Below are positions 25,281 through 34,233 of a DNA stretch of 52,139 nucleotides, piece by piece; the first letter of the stretch is position 1, and each line of letters opens with the position of its first letter. The notes under the pieces were generated by a model. It worked only from the letters and a program-made list of their open reading frames with translations, was not told the DNA's origin and did no database searches. This DNA comes from Thermincola sp. (GTDB lineage Bacteria > Bacillota > Thermincolia > Thermincolales > UBA2595). The position numbers were made by a program, and so were the translations under genes. The DNA lies in contig DYZU01000051.1 of assembly GCA_022735835.1 (NCBI GenBank), positions 1 to 52,139 of the forward strand, in the 5' to 3' direction.

Positions 25281-26657
25281 TCACTTTTTCTTGGTTTTTT
25301 TATCAACCCAGCCGGGATATATTGACTGTTTTGCTCTTTCGACGGACAAAGCCCCGTCGGGCACATTCTTGGTTATGGTGGAGCCGGCCCCTATAACAGC
25401 ATCATTACCGACATGCACCGGGGCCACCAGGTTGGTATTGCTGCCAATAAAGGCATTGTTCCCTATGGTTGTTTTCCATTTTTTAGACCCGTCATAATTA
25501 CAGGTTATAGTTCCCGCTCCGATATTGACCTTGTCCCCGATTTGCGCATCACCAACGTAGCTTAAATGCGGCACTTTGCTGCCTTTTCCGATAACTGATT
25601 TTTTAATTTCAACAAAGTCTCCCACTTTTACTCCGTCGCTCAATATTGTTTCCGGCCTGATAAAAGCAAAAGGACCCACTGAAACATTATGGCCAATCGA
25701 AGATTCAAGGACGACGGAGTTCTGGATTATCACATTGTCACCCGCGGTAACATCCTTCAGGCGGGTATAAGGCCCTATCTGGCATTTTTCCCCTAACCGG
25801 CAAATGCCTTCGATAATGGTTCCGGGATATACAACCGAGTCCGGTCCGATGACCACATCCTGATTTATATATGTATTCTGAGGATCAATAATAGTTACCC
25901 CTTCCATCATAAGTTGTTCCAATTTATTCTGGCGCATTATTCTATCCGCCTCAGCTAACTGGACCCTGTTATTAATCCCCATGGTTTCCAACGGGTCACG
26001 AACAGTCACTGCTCCGATACTTTCCCCGTCATTCCTTAGTACGGACAGAACATCGGTCAGGTAATACTCTCCCTGGGTATTAACCGCGGTGATTTTTTTA
26101 AGCCCGGCAAAGAGTTTAGGGCTATTAAAGCAGTAAATTCCGGTGTTAATCTCTTTTAGTTTTAACTGGTCGGCGGCAGCGTCCCTGTGCTCAACAATTT
26201 TAAGCACCCGGCCGTCGTCATCCCTTATTATCCGCCCGTAACCGGTAGGATCATCCATCAACGCCGTCAAAACGGTGGCGGCATTTCCGGACAATAAATG
26301 AGCCTGAATTAATTGAGCCAGGGTTTCCGGTTTAATCAACGGAGTGTCCCCGCACAAAATTAAAATATTCCCCCGGAATTCTGCCAGCAAGGACTCTGCC
26401 TGCATTACCGCATGTCCGGTTCCCAGTTGGGCGGATTGATAGACCCACTCGACCTCCGAATTGTCAATTGCTTCCCGGACCATTTCCGCTTCATGACCAA
26501 TCACAACTATATTCCTGCTTATTCCCGCTTCATAAGCCGCCTTAATTACATGGGCCAGCATCGGTTTTCCGCAAACATTATGGATAACTTTGGGCAGACG
26601 GGACCTCATCCGCGTTCCTTTGCCCGCTGCCAGTATAATTGAAGCAACCTGTCCCAA
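25281..26657 (-). CDS. glmU: Bifunctional GlmU, UDP-GlcNAc synthesis
   Basis: This enzyme acetylates glucosamine-1-phosphate and then transfers UMP to give UDP-GlcNAc for peptidoglycan. The 458 residues have the N-terminal nucleotidyltransferase (ILAAGKGTRMRSRLPKV, residues about 8-24; GTGHAVMQA) and a C-terminal left-handed beta helix of hexapeptide repeats (VIGPDSVVYPGTIIEG; NIGAGTITCNYDGSKK; FIGSNTNLVAPV). The start is TTG with GGGAGGAG 7 nt upstream. It lies between spoVG and prs as in Bacillus. The spoVG terminator is upstream, so glmU-prs probably form a unit. Confidence 0.97.
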   Translation of the reverse strand: MGQVASIILAAGKGTRMRSRLPKVIHNVCGKPMLAHVIKAAYEAGISRNIVVIGHEAEMVREAIDNSEVEWVYQSAQLGTGHAVMQAESLLAEFRGNILILCGDTPLIKPETLAQLIQAHLLSGNAATVLTALMDDPTGYGRIIRDDDGRVLKIVEHRDAAADQLKLKEINTGIYCFNSPKLFAGLKKITAVNTQGEYYLTDVLSVLRNDGESIGAVTVRDPLETMGINNRVQLAEADRIMRQNKLEQLMMEGVTIIDPQNTYINQDVVIGPDSVVYPGTIIEGICRLGEKCQIGPYTRLKDVTAGDNVIIQNSVVLESSIGHNVSVGPFAFIRPETILSDGVKVGDFVEIKKSVIGKGSKVPHLSYVGDAQIGDKVNIGAGTITCNYDGSKKWKTTIGNNAFIGSNTNLVAPVHVGNDAVIGAGSTITKNVPDGALSVERAKQSIYPGWVDKKTKKK

Positions 26658-26786
26658 GCCTGTCTCCTCCCTGTATATTTAGCCATAAGTCACTATTTTA
26701 CCCTGAATAATATTGTATTCCACATAAAATTTACTTTTCCTGCGGTACTTTCAAAAGATAGCTTGCCAATTTGCGTCAAAAAAAAG

Positions 26787-26805
26787 ACAGGAGTTCAACT
26801 CCTGT
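26787..26805 (-). terminator. Rho-independent terminator after spoVG
   Basis: ACAGGAGTT, one central base, then AACTCCTGT, followed on the minus strand by a CTTTTTTTT run. It lies 15 bp past the spoVG stop codon. Confidence 0.9.
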
Positions 26806-26819
26806 GAATTTTGTTAGTA

Positions 26820-27077
26820 TCAAGCAAGGGCATTTTGATATGCCTCCAGCACAGCGCTTTGGATTATCTCCCGTGCATCGGAAGTGATGGGATGAGCAAT
26901 ATCCCTGAACTCACCCTCGGGAGTCTTGCGACTGGGCATAGCCACAAACAGGCCATTTTGTCCCTCGACAACTTTCACATCATGAATCACGAAAGCATCA
27001 TCCAGGGTAACCGAAACAATGGCCTTCATTTTCCCGTCCGAATTAATCTTCCTTACCCTTACATCAGTAACATTCAT
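26820..27077 (-). CDS. spoVG: Septation protein / RNA-binding regulator SpoVG
   Basis: This 85-residue nucleic-acid-binding regulator affects cortex formation and asymmetric septation. The family pattern is complete: [38 protein letters not shown] and the signature [20 protein letters not shown]. The C-terminal helix is shorter than the 97-residue Bacillus protein. AAGGGGGA precedes the ATG. It is transcribed from a consensus sigma-H promoter and closed by its own terminator, as known for Bacillus spoVG. Confidence 0.97.
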   Translation of the reverse strand: MNVTDVRVRKINSDGKMKAIVSVTLDDAFVIHDVKVVEGQNGLFVAMPSRKTPEGEFRDIAHPITSDAREIIQSAVLEAYQNALA

Positions 27078-27127
27078 TTTTGTGCATCCCCCTTTTTGGC
27101 CCTTTAAAAATCTTTCGTTAAATTTCG

Positions 27128-27156
27128 ATATTCTTCATTTACCATGGAATTCCTTC
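27128..27156 (-). promoter_or_regulatory. Sigma-H promoter of spoVG
   Basis: GAAGGAATT (27148-27156), an 11-bp spacer, and GAAGAATAT (27128-27136) fit the sigma-H consensus RnAGGAwWW-N11-12-RnnGAATww at every position. It lies about 50 bp before the spoVG ATG. spoVG is a classic sigma-H gene in Bacillus. Confidence 0.8.
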
Positions 27157-27206
27157 CTTTGGACCGAAAAATATTGAGAAAATTTTAAATATACTGAGAA
27201 TGACTC

Positions 27207-27587
27207 CTAAACAACTGATATTGCTTCAATCTCTATTCCCACATCCCTGGGCAAACGGGCTACTTCAACGGTTGAACGGGCCGGGGGGTTGTTCTTAAAA
27301 AACTGTGTATACACTTCATTGATCAGTGAAAAATCATTCATGTCCCTAATAAACAAAGTGGTTTTGACCACCTTGTCCAGGGAACTTCCTGATGCGGTCA
27401 AGACAGCTTCCAGGTTTTTGAGAACCTGCAAAGTTTGACTCTTTATGTCGCCCGCTACTGTTTCTCCCGTCACCGGGTCCAGAGGAATCTGCCCCGAGAT
27501 AAATACCAAATTTCCCCACTTCACGGCCTGGGAATAAGGGCCGATTGCCGCGGGAGCTTTTTCAGTTACAATGATCTCCTTTAGCAT
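27207..27587 (-). CDS. ridA: RidA family enamine/imine deaminase
   Basis: This 126-residue protein hydrolyses reactive 2-aminoacrylate-type enamines produced by PLP enzymes. It has the family motifs [22 protein letters not shown], a central LKNLEAVL helix, and [14 protein letters not shown] with the substrate-binding arginine, ending IEIEAISVV. It acts as a trimer in the cytoplasm. ATG at 27587 follows AAGGAGG at 7 nt; the upstream in-frame codons carry no ribosome site. Position beside spoVG corresponds to yabJ in Bacillus. Confidence 0.95.
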   Translation of the reverse strand: MLKEIIVTEKAPAAIGPYSQAVKWGNLVFISGQIPLDPVTGETVAGDIKSQTLQVLKNLEAVLTASGSSLDKVVKTTLFIRDMNDFSLINEVYTQFFKNNPPARSTVEVARLPRDVGIEIEAISVV

Positions 27588-27652
27588 TCGTAGTCCTCCT
27601 TGCAAATTTTATAACCTCTTTCAGGCAGTATCTTGAAAACAAAATACCCGGA

Positions 27653-28408
27653 TTAAGCAGATTTATCCAGGTATGCGGAAACAATTGAATAATCGCTGGG
27701 CTTATCCACATCTATGCCAATTTCGGGAAATGTGGTGATAACAGCTTTCCCTTTAATCCCCATCAGTTCTGACACCTTTTTTTCCAATTCCGGGATGGAC
27801 AGCCGGTTGACCAGGAACTTCAGCACAAATTTAAACCCTAAAAGCCTGCACAGATGAAAAGGGCTTTTTCTATAATAAATGAAGTTCTCGGCCAACGGAG
27901 CGCATTTAACAACCGCCGCCGGGTTGATGATAAACAGGTTACCCCCTGTAAAGGTGCCTTCCTGGAGTTTGACACACGTTCTGGTAATACCCGGGAAACG
28001 CCGTTGAATCTGTTCCATCGGGACAATGGGGTAAAAAAAATCAATGTTCTGTTCCCTGCTTCGTCTTACAAAATCGTCAACGGCCCTGGGAGTCAGCAAA
28101 GGAATATCACAGGCAGCCACTAAAACCCTGCGGGTGGTGTCAACTGCTTTGAACGCCCTGAGCAGGTTTTCCAGCGCTGTCCCTTCCGTTTCCACAACTT
28201 CTACGGATTCTTCGGGAAAAATGTCTTTTATCTTCGCCGGTCCCGCTATCACAATTTTATTTACGCTTTTTGCCTCAAGCAAGGCATCTACAACGTACCT
28301 GATCATAGGTCTGTCCCCTACTCTAATCAGGGCCTCACTGGCCTCATCACTGCATTCCCGCAGCGGGCCGGAATTAGAACTGCCGGCTAGAACAACTGCA
28401 TCGAGCAT
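27653..28408 (-). CDS. MobA-like nucleotidyltransferase
   Basis: This 251-residue protein belongs to the NTP-transferase family that activates sugars or molybdopterin with CTP or GTP. The N-terminal LDAVVLAGSSNSG is a variant of the usual LAGG-x-x-x-R loop. RVGDRPMIRYVVDALLEA and VAACDIPLLTPRAV with the metal-binding aspartate follow, and the C-terminal region has IGIDVDKPSDY, typical of this subgroup. The substrate is not predictable. ATG at 28408 follows AAGGGGAA. It lies between the GntR gene (28 bp gap) and ridA; the gene is absent in the Bacillus block. Confidence 0.85.
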   Translation of the reverse strand: MLDAVVLAGSSNSGPLRECSDEASEALIRVGDRPMIRYVVDALLEAKSVNKIVIAGPAKIKDIFPEESVEVVETEGTALENLLRAFKAVDTTRRVLVAACDIPLLTPRAVDDFVRRSREQNIDFFYPIVPMEQIQRRFPGITRTCVKLQEGTFTGGNLFIINPAAVVKCAPLAENFIYYRKSPFHLCRLLGFKFVLKFLVNRLSIPELEKKVSELMGIKGKAVITTFPEIGIDVDKPSDYSIVSAYLDKSA

Positions 28409-28436
28409 TGGGTCTTGTTCCCCTTTATGTTGAATA

Positions 28437-29132
28437 TTACCTGTCTTTTTCAGGTATCTTATGTTCATTTAATAATTCAAACATACTGTTTTCGGCATTT
28501 TCAATGTGTTCCCTGGCCAGAGCCTGAGCAAGTTCTACATTTCTCTCGGAAACCGCTTCCACTATTTTCTTGTGTTCTTCCAGCGCATATTTCATCCGAC
28601 CCGGGGTAGAGAGGGAAGCGGTCCGAAATCTTTGAATCTGTTCCCGCAGGTTGCTTACAATCTGTACCAACCGTTCATTACGGCTGGCTTTAAATAAGGT
28701 GTCGTGAAATTCCGTGTCTACCTCGATCAATTTCTCCAGGTCATTGTTTTTGACGCATTCACCTATTTTGACCAGAATTCTCTCCAACTTCTCCAGTTCT
28801 TCCTCCGTTATCCGTTCAGCCGCCAGCCCTGCCGCAAGACCTTCCAGGGCCGCCCTGATTTCAAAAACATCAGCGATGTCCTTGGTAGAGATATCGGCCA
28901 CATAGGCGCCCTTCCGCGGAACCATAACTACAAACCCTTCCAGCTCCAGTTTGCGTATAGCCTCTCTCACGGGAGTGCGGCTGACTCCCATCTCTTCGGC
29001 CAGCTGAATCTCCATAAGGCGCTCACCGGGCTTTAAAGTGGCGTTTATTATAGCTTCCCGCAGCGTTTCAAAAACAATCTCCCGCAATGGCTTGTAATTG
29101 TCAAGGGTAACAGGTATCAAGCGTCTCTCCAT
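28437..29132 (-). CDS. GntR family regulator, FadR subfamily
   Basis: This 231-residue repressor-type regulator has an N-terminal winged helix (ERLMEIQLAEEMGVSRTPVREAIRKLE, residues about 37-64, with the wing VVMVPRKGAYV). The C-terminal FCD effector domain has candidate metal ligands in VDTEFHDTLF, EEHKKIVEA and AREHIENAE. The ligand is unknown, generally a small carboxylate in this family. AAAGGAAG precedes the ATG. It occupies the place held by purR in Bacillus, between ispE and ridA, but is unrelated to PurR. Confidence 0.92.
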   Translation of the reverse strand: MERRLIPVTLDNYKPLREIVFETLREAIINATLKPGERLMEIQLAEEMGVSRTPVREAIRKLELEGFVVMVPRKGAYVADISTKDIADVFEIRAALEGLAAGLAAERITEEELEKLERILVKIGECVKNNDLEKLIEVDTEFHDTLFKASRNERLVQIVSNLREQIQRFRTASLSTPGRMKYALEEHKKIVEAVSERNVELAQALAREHIENAENSMFELLNEHKIPEKDR

Positions 29133-29189
29133 CTCTCTCTTCCTTTCAGGCAGGTTGGTGGAAATCAGATATCTGACAATTGAAATATT

Positions 29190-30080
29190 CTATCTTTTTT
29201 CTCTGAATTCCTGCTGTTCAGCAGGGTACATCCTGGAGACCTCCACAAATACGCCGGGCATTTGTGCTTTCAACCGTTCCGCGGCTTTTTCGGCTGCAAC
29301 CCTGTCCTCAGCAATTCCAAACACCGACGGGCCGCTGCCGGACATGAGGGGCATTGGCAGTCCTGATTCTTCCATAACCCGTTTCAGTTGAAGCACTGCC
29401 GGGTATCTTTCCAGCGTAACGGACTCCAGCACGTTGGCCAGGTTTTCTATTATTCGCCTTAAATCGCCGGTTTGCAATGCGTTAATCATTGCCCTGGTGT
29501 CCGGCCTTCTGGTCACCCTTTCCGGGCGGAAATTTTTGTAGATTTCGGCAGTAGACACTTCCAGTGACGGCTTGACTAATACAAGCCAGATTTCGGGAAC
29601 GTCCGGCAAACTATGGATGATCTCTCCCCGGCCTCTGGCCAGAGCGGTCCCCCCTCTAATGCAGAAAGGCACATCAGAGCCTAAAAGCGCGCCTTTGGTC
29701 AGAAGGTCCTCCTGACTCAAACCGAGCCCCCAGAGGCGGTTCAGGCCTTTCATTACTGCCGCCGCATCTGCGGAACCGCCGGCCAATCCTGCGGCAACCG
29801 GGATGTTTTTATCTATCCGGATCCTGATTCCCTTTTTGATGCCAAATTCATCCATCATCAACCTGGCGGCCCTGTACGCGATATTGGACTCTCCCCCAGG
29901 CAGCAGCGGGTTGCTGGCGGTAACATCGATGCCGTGCTCCGCCTCTTCTAAAACTACTACATCGTGCAGCTCTATAGTCTGCATGATGGTTTCGACTTCG
30001 TGGTAACCGTCAGGCCTTTTCCCCAGAACATCAAGCGTGAGGTTTATTTTGGCCCTGGCTTTGACCTGTATTTTCTCCAT
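29190..30080 (-). CDS. ispE: 4-diphosphocytidyl-2-C-methylerythritol kinase
   Basis: This is a GHMP kinase of the non-mevalonate isoprenoid pathway that phosphorylates CDP-methylerythritol. At 296 residues it is typical. Motifs are ARAKINLTLDVLGKRPDGYHEV at the start, the ATP-binding VPVAAGLAGGSADAAAVM near residues 90-107, and the C-terminal LMSGSGPSVFG. AAGGGGAA precedes the ATG. The GntR gene follows after 57 bp. In Bacillus ispE is near veg and sspF, whereas here cphA lies 66 bp upstream on the same strand. Confidence 0.96.
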   Translation of the reverse strand: MEKIQVKARAKINLTLDVLGKRPDGYHEVETIMQTIELHDVVVLEEAEHGIDVTASNPLLPGGESNIAYRAARLMMDEFGIKKGIRIRIDKNIPVAAGLAGGSADAAAVMKGLNRLWGLGLSQEDLLTKGALLGSDVPFCIRGGTALARGRGEIIHSLPDVPEIWLVLVKPSLEVSTAEIYKNFRPERVTRRPDTRAMINALQTGDLRRIIENLANVLESVTLERYPAVLQLKRVMEESGLPMPLMSGSGPSVFGIAEDRVAAEKAAERLKAQMPGVFVEVSRMYPAEQQEFREKR

Positions 30081-30146
30081 AGGAATTCCCCTTCAAAAAA
30101 TATAATTATTTCTATTTAGATGTTACCGGGGAAATTCCTTCCTCTG

Positions 30147-32801
30147 TTAAAAAGTGTTTGGACAAACCATTCTCCTGTCGTCTGCCTCAACCTGTTGAGG
30201 CATTTTTTGGCGTGCTTCTCTGAGCAAATTGAGGACCGGTTCCAGTTTTTCGTAAAATACCGCCACCACGTCCCGGGCCTGCGCAATACTCAGCCCTCTT
30301 TCTACAGCCGGTAATTCGGAAAGCACTATTTCAACTTTTTCTTCGCTTGTTCCCGCTTCCAGAACAGCTTTTCTCATCATTTCTGCCACTTCCCCCACCT
30401 TCCGCCCCCGCAAGTGGGAATCTTCCTTGATGATAATCCGGTGACAGTACTTGGCCACTATTTTACCGACCTGGATTATGTCTTCATTTTTCCTGTCTCC
30501 CGGCATGCCCACAACCCCGATGATTCGTTTTGGCTTTAGCTTCTTGATGGTTTGCAGGGTATTTATATACCCTGCTTCGTTATGGCCATAGTCCACAACC
30601 ACTCGGAAACCGCCTATTTCAAACATATTAAACCGGCCCGGGTTGTAGTTCTCATCAGAAGTAAAGCTGAGCAATCCCCGCCTGATGTGTTCCATGTCGG
30701 TCCCCAGAGCAATACACCCGGCCACGGCAGCCAGGGTGTTCTGGACATTATGCTGGGCCACTCCTGCAAATGTACAGGGGATGCGCTTGATGGGTAAAAC
30801 CTTTTTGGTTTTTGCGCCGCGGGCTACCACCAGCGACCCGTTTTTGACAAAAACAGCGGTCCCCCCTACCCCCAGATGCCGTCGCACAATGATGTTGTCC
30901 GAAGCCGTACTGAAATAAATAACTCCCGATTTTATTAACCCGGCAATTTGAACAACATACGGGTCATCAGCATTCAGTACGGCAAAGCCGTTCTCGTGGA
31001 CGGCTTCAGCCACAACGGCTTTGGCATAGGCCATATCTTCCAGGGTCTCAATACCTTCAATACCCAGGTGGTCATTGCTGATGTTAGTAATAATACCCAC
31101 ATCGCTATAATCGTAGCCCAGACCTGACCTGAGGATTCCTCCCCGGGCCGTCTCCAATACAGCTGCTTCGACAGACGGGTCCCTCAAAACCACCTGGGCG
31201 CTCCGCGGACCGGTAGTGTCACCGCTCACTATCCTTTTTTCATTAATATAGATCCCATCTGATGTGGTTTTGCCAACTACCAGACCCGTCCCCCGGAGAA
31301 TGTGGCTGATCATCCGGGTGACTGTAGTTTTGCCGTTAGTGCCGGTCACCGAAATGATCGGAATTCTCGCTTTGGATCCCGGTGGAAACAGAGTCTCCAC
31401 GATTGCAGCGGCTACGTTTCTCGGTTCTCCCTGCACCGGGTAATGGTGCATCCGGATTCCGGGAGCCGCGTTTATTTCAATTATTGCGCCGTTTTCCGAC
31501 GTCAGGGGATGGTCAATAGCCCGGATAACCAGGTCCACTCCCGCTACATCCAGCCCTATTAGCCGAACCGCTCTTAAAACCGTTTCCATCGTGTCAGGAT
31601 GAACCTGGCCGGTCACGTCGACAGCAATTCCACCGGTGCTTATGTTGGCGTTTTCCCGGAGATAGACAATCTGACCTTCCGGCGGCACCGAATCCGGTGA
31701 TAATCCCCTCTTGCCCAGCGCCAACAAAACCACGGGGTCAATTTTAATTTTCGTCAGGGGTTTTTCGTGCCCTTCTCCTCTCAGGGGATCCATGTTGACC
31801 ATATCAACCAGCTGCTTGATGGAATGCCTCCCGTCACCAACCACAAAAGCCGGAATTCTCTCAGCGGCTGCTACTACCTTGTCCTCCACCACTACTAACC
31901 TGTAGTGTTTTCCTTCAATGAACTGTTCTACGATAACTTTGGAGCTCAAGGAATAAGCCAGCTGAAATGCCCGTTTTATCTCCTGCCGGGACTTTAAGTT
32001 TAACGAAATTCCTTTTCCCTGGTTGCCGTTAAAAGGTTTAATCACCACAGGACCTCCAATCCGGCCAGCTATTTCGAGGGCTTCTTCTTCTGTCCCGGCG
32101 ACCTCGCCCCAGGGCACAGGTATCCCGGCCTCAGCCAACAGGTGCTTAACCAGGACTTTATTGCCGGCAATGTCAACCCCGATGCATTTTGTCCGACTGG
32201 TAATGGTGGCTTCTATCCTTTGCTGGTACTTGCCGTAACCAAGTTGGAGAATACTTTCTTCCCCTAACCGCATAACAGGAATTCCTCTTTTTAATGCTTC
32301 CCTGGCGATGGCAGCAGTGCTTGGCCCTAAGCGATCTTGGGCCGCCAGGTCCTTTATCCTGTTAATTTCATTTGCCAAATCAGGATTTTTGTTTTCCAAC
32401 AATGACTGAACAAGACCAACTGCACTGCAGAGAGCCTGGATTGCGCCTTTTTTCGATTCATATTCGGTAATTATATAGTACAGTCCGGGCCTTTCCGCCC
32501 TGACGGTTTTTCCGTATACCACATCACTGCCCGCAAGATACTGGAGTTCCAGGGCAACATGCTCAATCACATGCCCCAGATAAGTCCCTTCGTAAAGTCT
32601 CTCGACAAAACCTCCCGGCTTCCTTCTGGAGCAATGGTGATCCTTTAATGACGGTATGTAGTGAAGCAATTTCTCCACAAAGTGCGGAATTTCTTTAGTT
32701 GACACTTCTGTGTAATCTGCCAGGTCAATCTTTAATCTCACCACCGGCCTGTAACAGTATATGTTGGGTCCTGGGAGCGGCCTGATCTCAATAATTTTCA
32801 T
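30147..32801 (-). CDS. cphA: Cyanophycin synthetase
   Basis: This enzyme polymerises aspartate and arginine into cyanophycin, a nitrogen reserve. The 884 residues have three parts: an N-terminal domain with KIIEIRPLPGPN; an ATP-grasp domain (residues about 215-470) with VVIKPFNGNQGKGISLNL; and a Mur-ligase-like domain whose P-loop GTNGKTT lies near residue 485, followed by NISNDHLG and VVDYGHNEAGY. Both ATP sites look intact, so it is a full CphA and not a one-site CphA2. AAAGGGGA precedes the ATG. It overlaps cphB by 14 bp, so the two are coupled. Confidence 0.95.
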   Translation of the reverse strand: MKIIEIRPLPGPNIYCYRPVVRLKIDLADYTEVSTKEIPHFVEKLLHYIPSLKDHHCSRRKPGGFVERLYEGTYLGHVIEHVALELQYLAGSDVVYGKTVRAERPGLYYIITEYESKKGAIQALCSAVGLVQSLLENKNPDLANEINRIKDLAAQDRLGPSTAAIAREALKRGIPVMRLGEESILQLGYGKYQQRIEATITSRTKCIGVDIAGNKVLVKHLLAEAGIPVPWGEVAGTEEEALEIAGRIGGPVVIKPFNGNQGKGISLNLKSRQEIKRAFQLAYSLSSKVIVEQFIEGKHYRLVVVEDKVVAAAERIPAFVVGDGRHSIKQLVDMVNMDPLRGEGHEKPLTKIKIDPVVLLALGKRGLSPDSVPPEGQIVYLRENANISTGGIAVDVTGQVHPDTMETVLRAVRLIGLDVAGVDLVIRAIDHPLTSENGAIIEINAAPGIRMHHYPVQGEPRNVAAAIVETLFPPGSKARIPIISVTGTNGKTTVTRMISHILRGTGLVVGKTTSDGIYINEKRIVSGDTTGPRSAQVVLRDPSVEAAVLETARGGILRSGLGYDYSDVGIITNISNDHLGIEGIETLEDMAYAKAVVAEAVHENGFAVLNADDPYVVQIAGLIKSGVIYFSTASDNIIVRRHLGVGGTAVFVKNGSLVVARGAKTKKVLPIKRIPCTFAGVAQHNVQNTLAAVAGCIALGTDMEHIRRGLLSFTSDENYNPGRFNMFEIGGFRVVVDYGHNEAGYINTLQTIKKLKPKRIIGVVGMPGDRKNEDIIQVGKIVAKYCHRIIIKEDSHLRGRKVGEVAEMMRKAVLEAGTSEEKVEIVLSELPAVERGLSIAQARDVVAVFYEKLEPVLNLLREARQKMPQQVEADDRRMVCPNTF

Positions 32802-33627
32802 CGTTTTCCCCTTTCTCCGGTTCCGGTCTCAAAGGCTTTCTCTTGACCAAATCAAATCCAAATCCTTTTGGAAGAACATGCAAGATAACGTGTTCGATGG
32901 CCAGCGCCTGGCCCGGTGACAGCTCTGAAACGTTGGTAAAGACAACCTGCCTCCCGTCCAGAAAGGTTACGGTTTGTGAACCAATTATTTCCAGCATGGC
33001 ATCCGGATGTACCAATACGGCCGTATCCTCATCTATACCGATTCCCATAATATAAGGATTGTGCGCCAGAGCTGACAAAAGCCGGCCAATCCTGCCCCGT
33101 TGGGCAAAATGCTGGTCAATAACTACCTCCTCCAATAATCCTAACCCGGGGGCCATCCTTATTGTATTCAGTTTAGGAGCCTGACCACTGTCTCCTTCCA
33201 CAATCATTGTATTACTCATAGCCGAAGCCCCGGCGCTGGTGCCGGCAATAACAGCGCCCCGCAGGTACGCTTTGCGCAGTCCTTCATTTGCTGCCGTACC
33301 GCCCAGTATAGCGGTAATCCGCAGCTGGTCCCCCCCGGTCAAAAAGATTCCCGTGGCTTTGTCCAGGAGCCTGGCCAGGTAGGAATGATTAGCCCGTTTG
33401 CGGGAATCTACATCCACAACTTCAATGTTACCCGCACCCAACTTCTTGAAAATGTTGAAGTATTCCCGGCCTACGCTCTCCGGTTCCTGGGTGGCGGTCG
33501 TAATTATGACAATCGAAGACTTTTCAGCCCCCGACAATTCTACAAACCTGTTGAGTATTTCACATTTTCCCGTCTTATCTTCGGCTCCCCCGATGATCAG
33601 TAATGTACCTTGTACCTTGTTCCCCAT
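32788..33627 (-). CDS. cphB: Cyanophycinase
   Basis: This peptidase E-like serine protease degrades cyanophycin to beta-Asp-Arg dipeptides. It is 279 residues, normal for the family. LIIGGAEDKTGKCEIL opens the protein, FLTGGDQ is at about residue 95-101 and the nucleophile elbow GTSAGASAM gives serine 131. It carries no signal peptide, so it is intracellular, unlike secreted cyanophycinases. GGAGGAA precedes the ATG. It is the first gene of the cphB-cphA unit and divergent from the L,D-transpeptidase gene. No dedicated isoaspartyl dipeptidase gene is in the window. Confidence 0.95.
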   Translation of the reverse strand: MGNKVQGTLLIIGGAEDKTGKCEILNRFVELSGAEKSSIVIITTATQEPESVGREYFNIFKKLGAGNIEVVDVDSRKRANHSYLARLLDKATGIFLTGGDQLRITAILGGTAANEGLRKAYLRGAVIAGTSAGASAMSNTMIVEGDSGQAPKLNTIRMAPGLGLLEEVVIDQHFAQRGRIGRLLSALAHNPYIMGIGIDEDTAVLVHPDAMLEIIGSQTVTFLDGRQVVFTNVSELSPGQALAIEHVILHVLPKGFGFDLVKRKPLRPEPEKGENDENY

Positions 33628-33746
33628 TTATTCCTCCGGTTTCCATCAATCAGCACATATTTTGCCCTTTTTTACCATTTTTATACGATTTTCGTCTCAC
33701 GCATATTTTTACGCATATAATGTAGATGAGTGGAAAGGAGGTCTTT

Positions 33747-34130
33747 ATGAACGGCGGTAATGTATACTCCCAAAAACGAATTCAAATCTACACGCATAAC
33801 CGGAAACTGTACCTGGTTTCGGGACGGCAGGCTGACAGGATTTACCCTGTTGCCGTGGGTAAGCCGGAAACGCCCACCCCTCATGGCACCTATCGTATCA
33901 TCAATAAAATAGTTAACCCCGGCGGGGGCCTGGGGACAAGATGGATGGGGCTGGACATACCCGACGGCCCCTATGGAATTCACGGCACATTTAACCCTGA
34001 ATCCATCGGAAAAGCCATCTCCAACGGCTGTATCAGAATGTATAACCACGACGTGGAGGAACTGTTCAGCCTGGTACACATCGGCACAACAGTTGTGATA
34101 GAAGCCTACGCGCCACTGAAAATTTTCTAG
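33747..34130 (+). CDS. L,D-transpeptidase, YkuD domain only
   Basis: This 127-residue protein is nearly a bare YkuD catalytic domain, which cross-links or modifies peptidoglycan stem peptides. VGKPETPTPHGTYRI (residues about 40-54), GPYGIHGT with the catalytic histidine and ISNGCIRMYNHD with the nucleophilic cysteine are present. No signal peptide or LysM is attached, so export is uncertain and a spore-cortex role is possible. ATG at 33747 follows AAAGGAGG at 5 nt. The upstream gap has a direct repeat ACGCATAT (33699 and 33711) overlapping a TATAAT -10 at 33716. Confidence 0.9.
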   Translation: MNGGNVYSQKRIQIYTHNRKLYLVSGRQADRIYPVAVGKPETPTPHGTYRIINKIVNPGGGLGTRWMGLDIPDGPYGIHGTFNPESIGKAISNGCIRMYNHDVEELFSLVHIGTTVVIEAYAPLKIF

Positions 34131-34233
34131 TACAAAATTGCTATAATTTGTTGAAATTTGTAGGAAACAAGGAGGAATTTTCCTGTCTGTAGCGAAATAT
34201 TTGTGAAAAAGCAAACAAAGGGCAGGTGTTTAA

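Noticed and set aside
34165-34200. AAGGAGG upstream of the hydrogenase operon as a small leader gene
   Set aside because: No ATG, GTG or TTG lies at a suitable distance. The real gene has its own site before 34234.
33681-34214. 177-residue open frame antisense to the L,D-transpeptidase
   Set aside because: The plus-strand frame has complete YkuD motifs and an AAAGGAGG site. The antisense frame has none.
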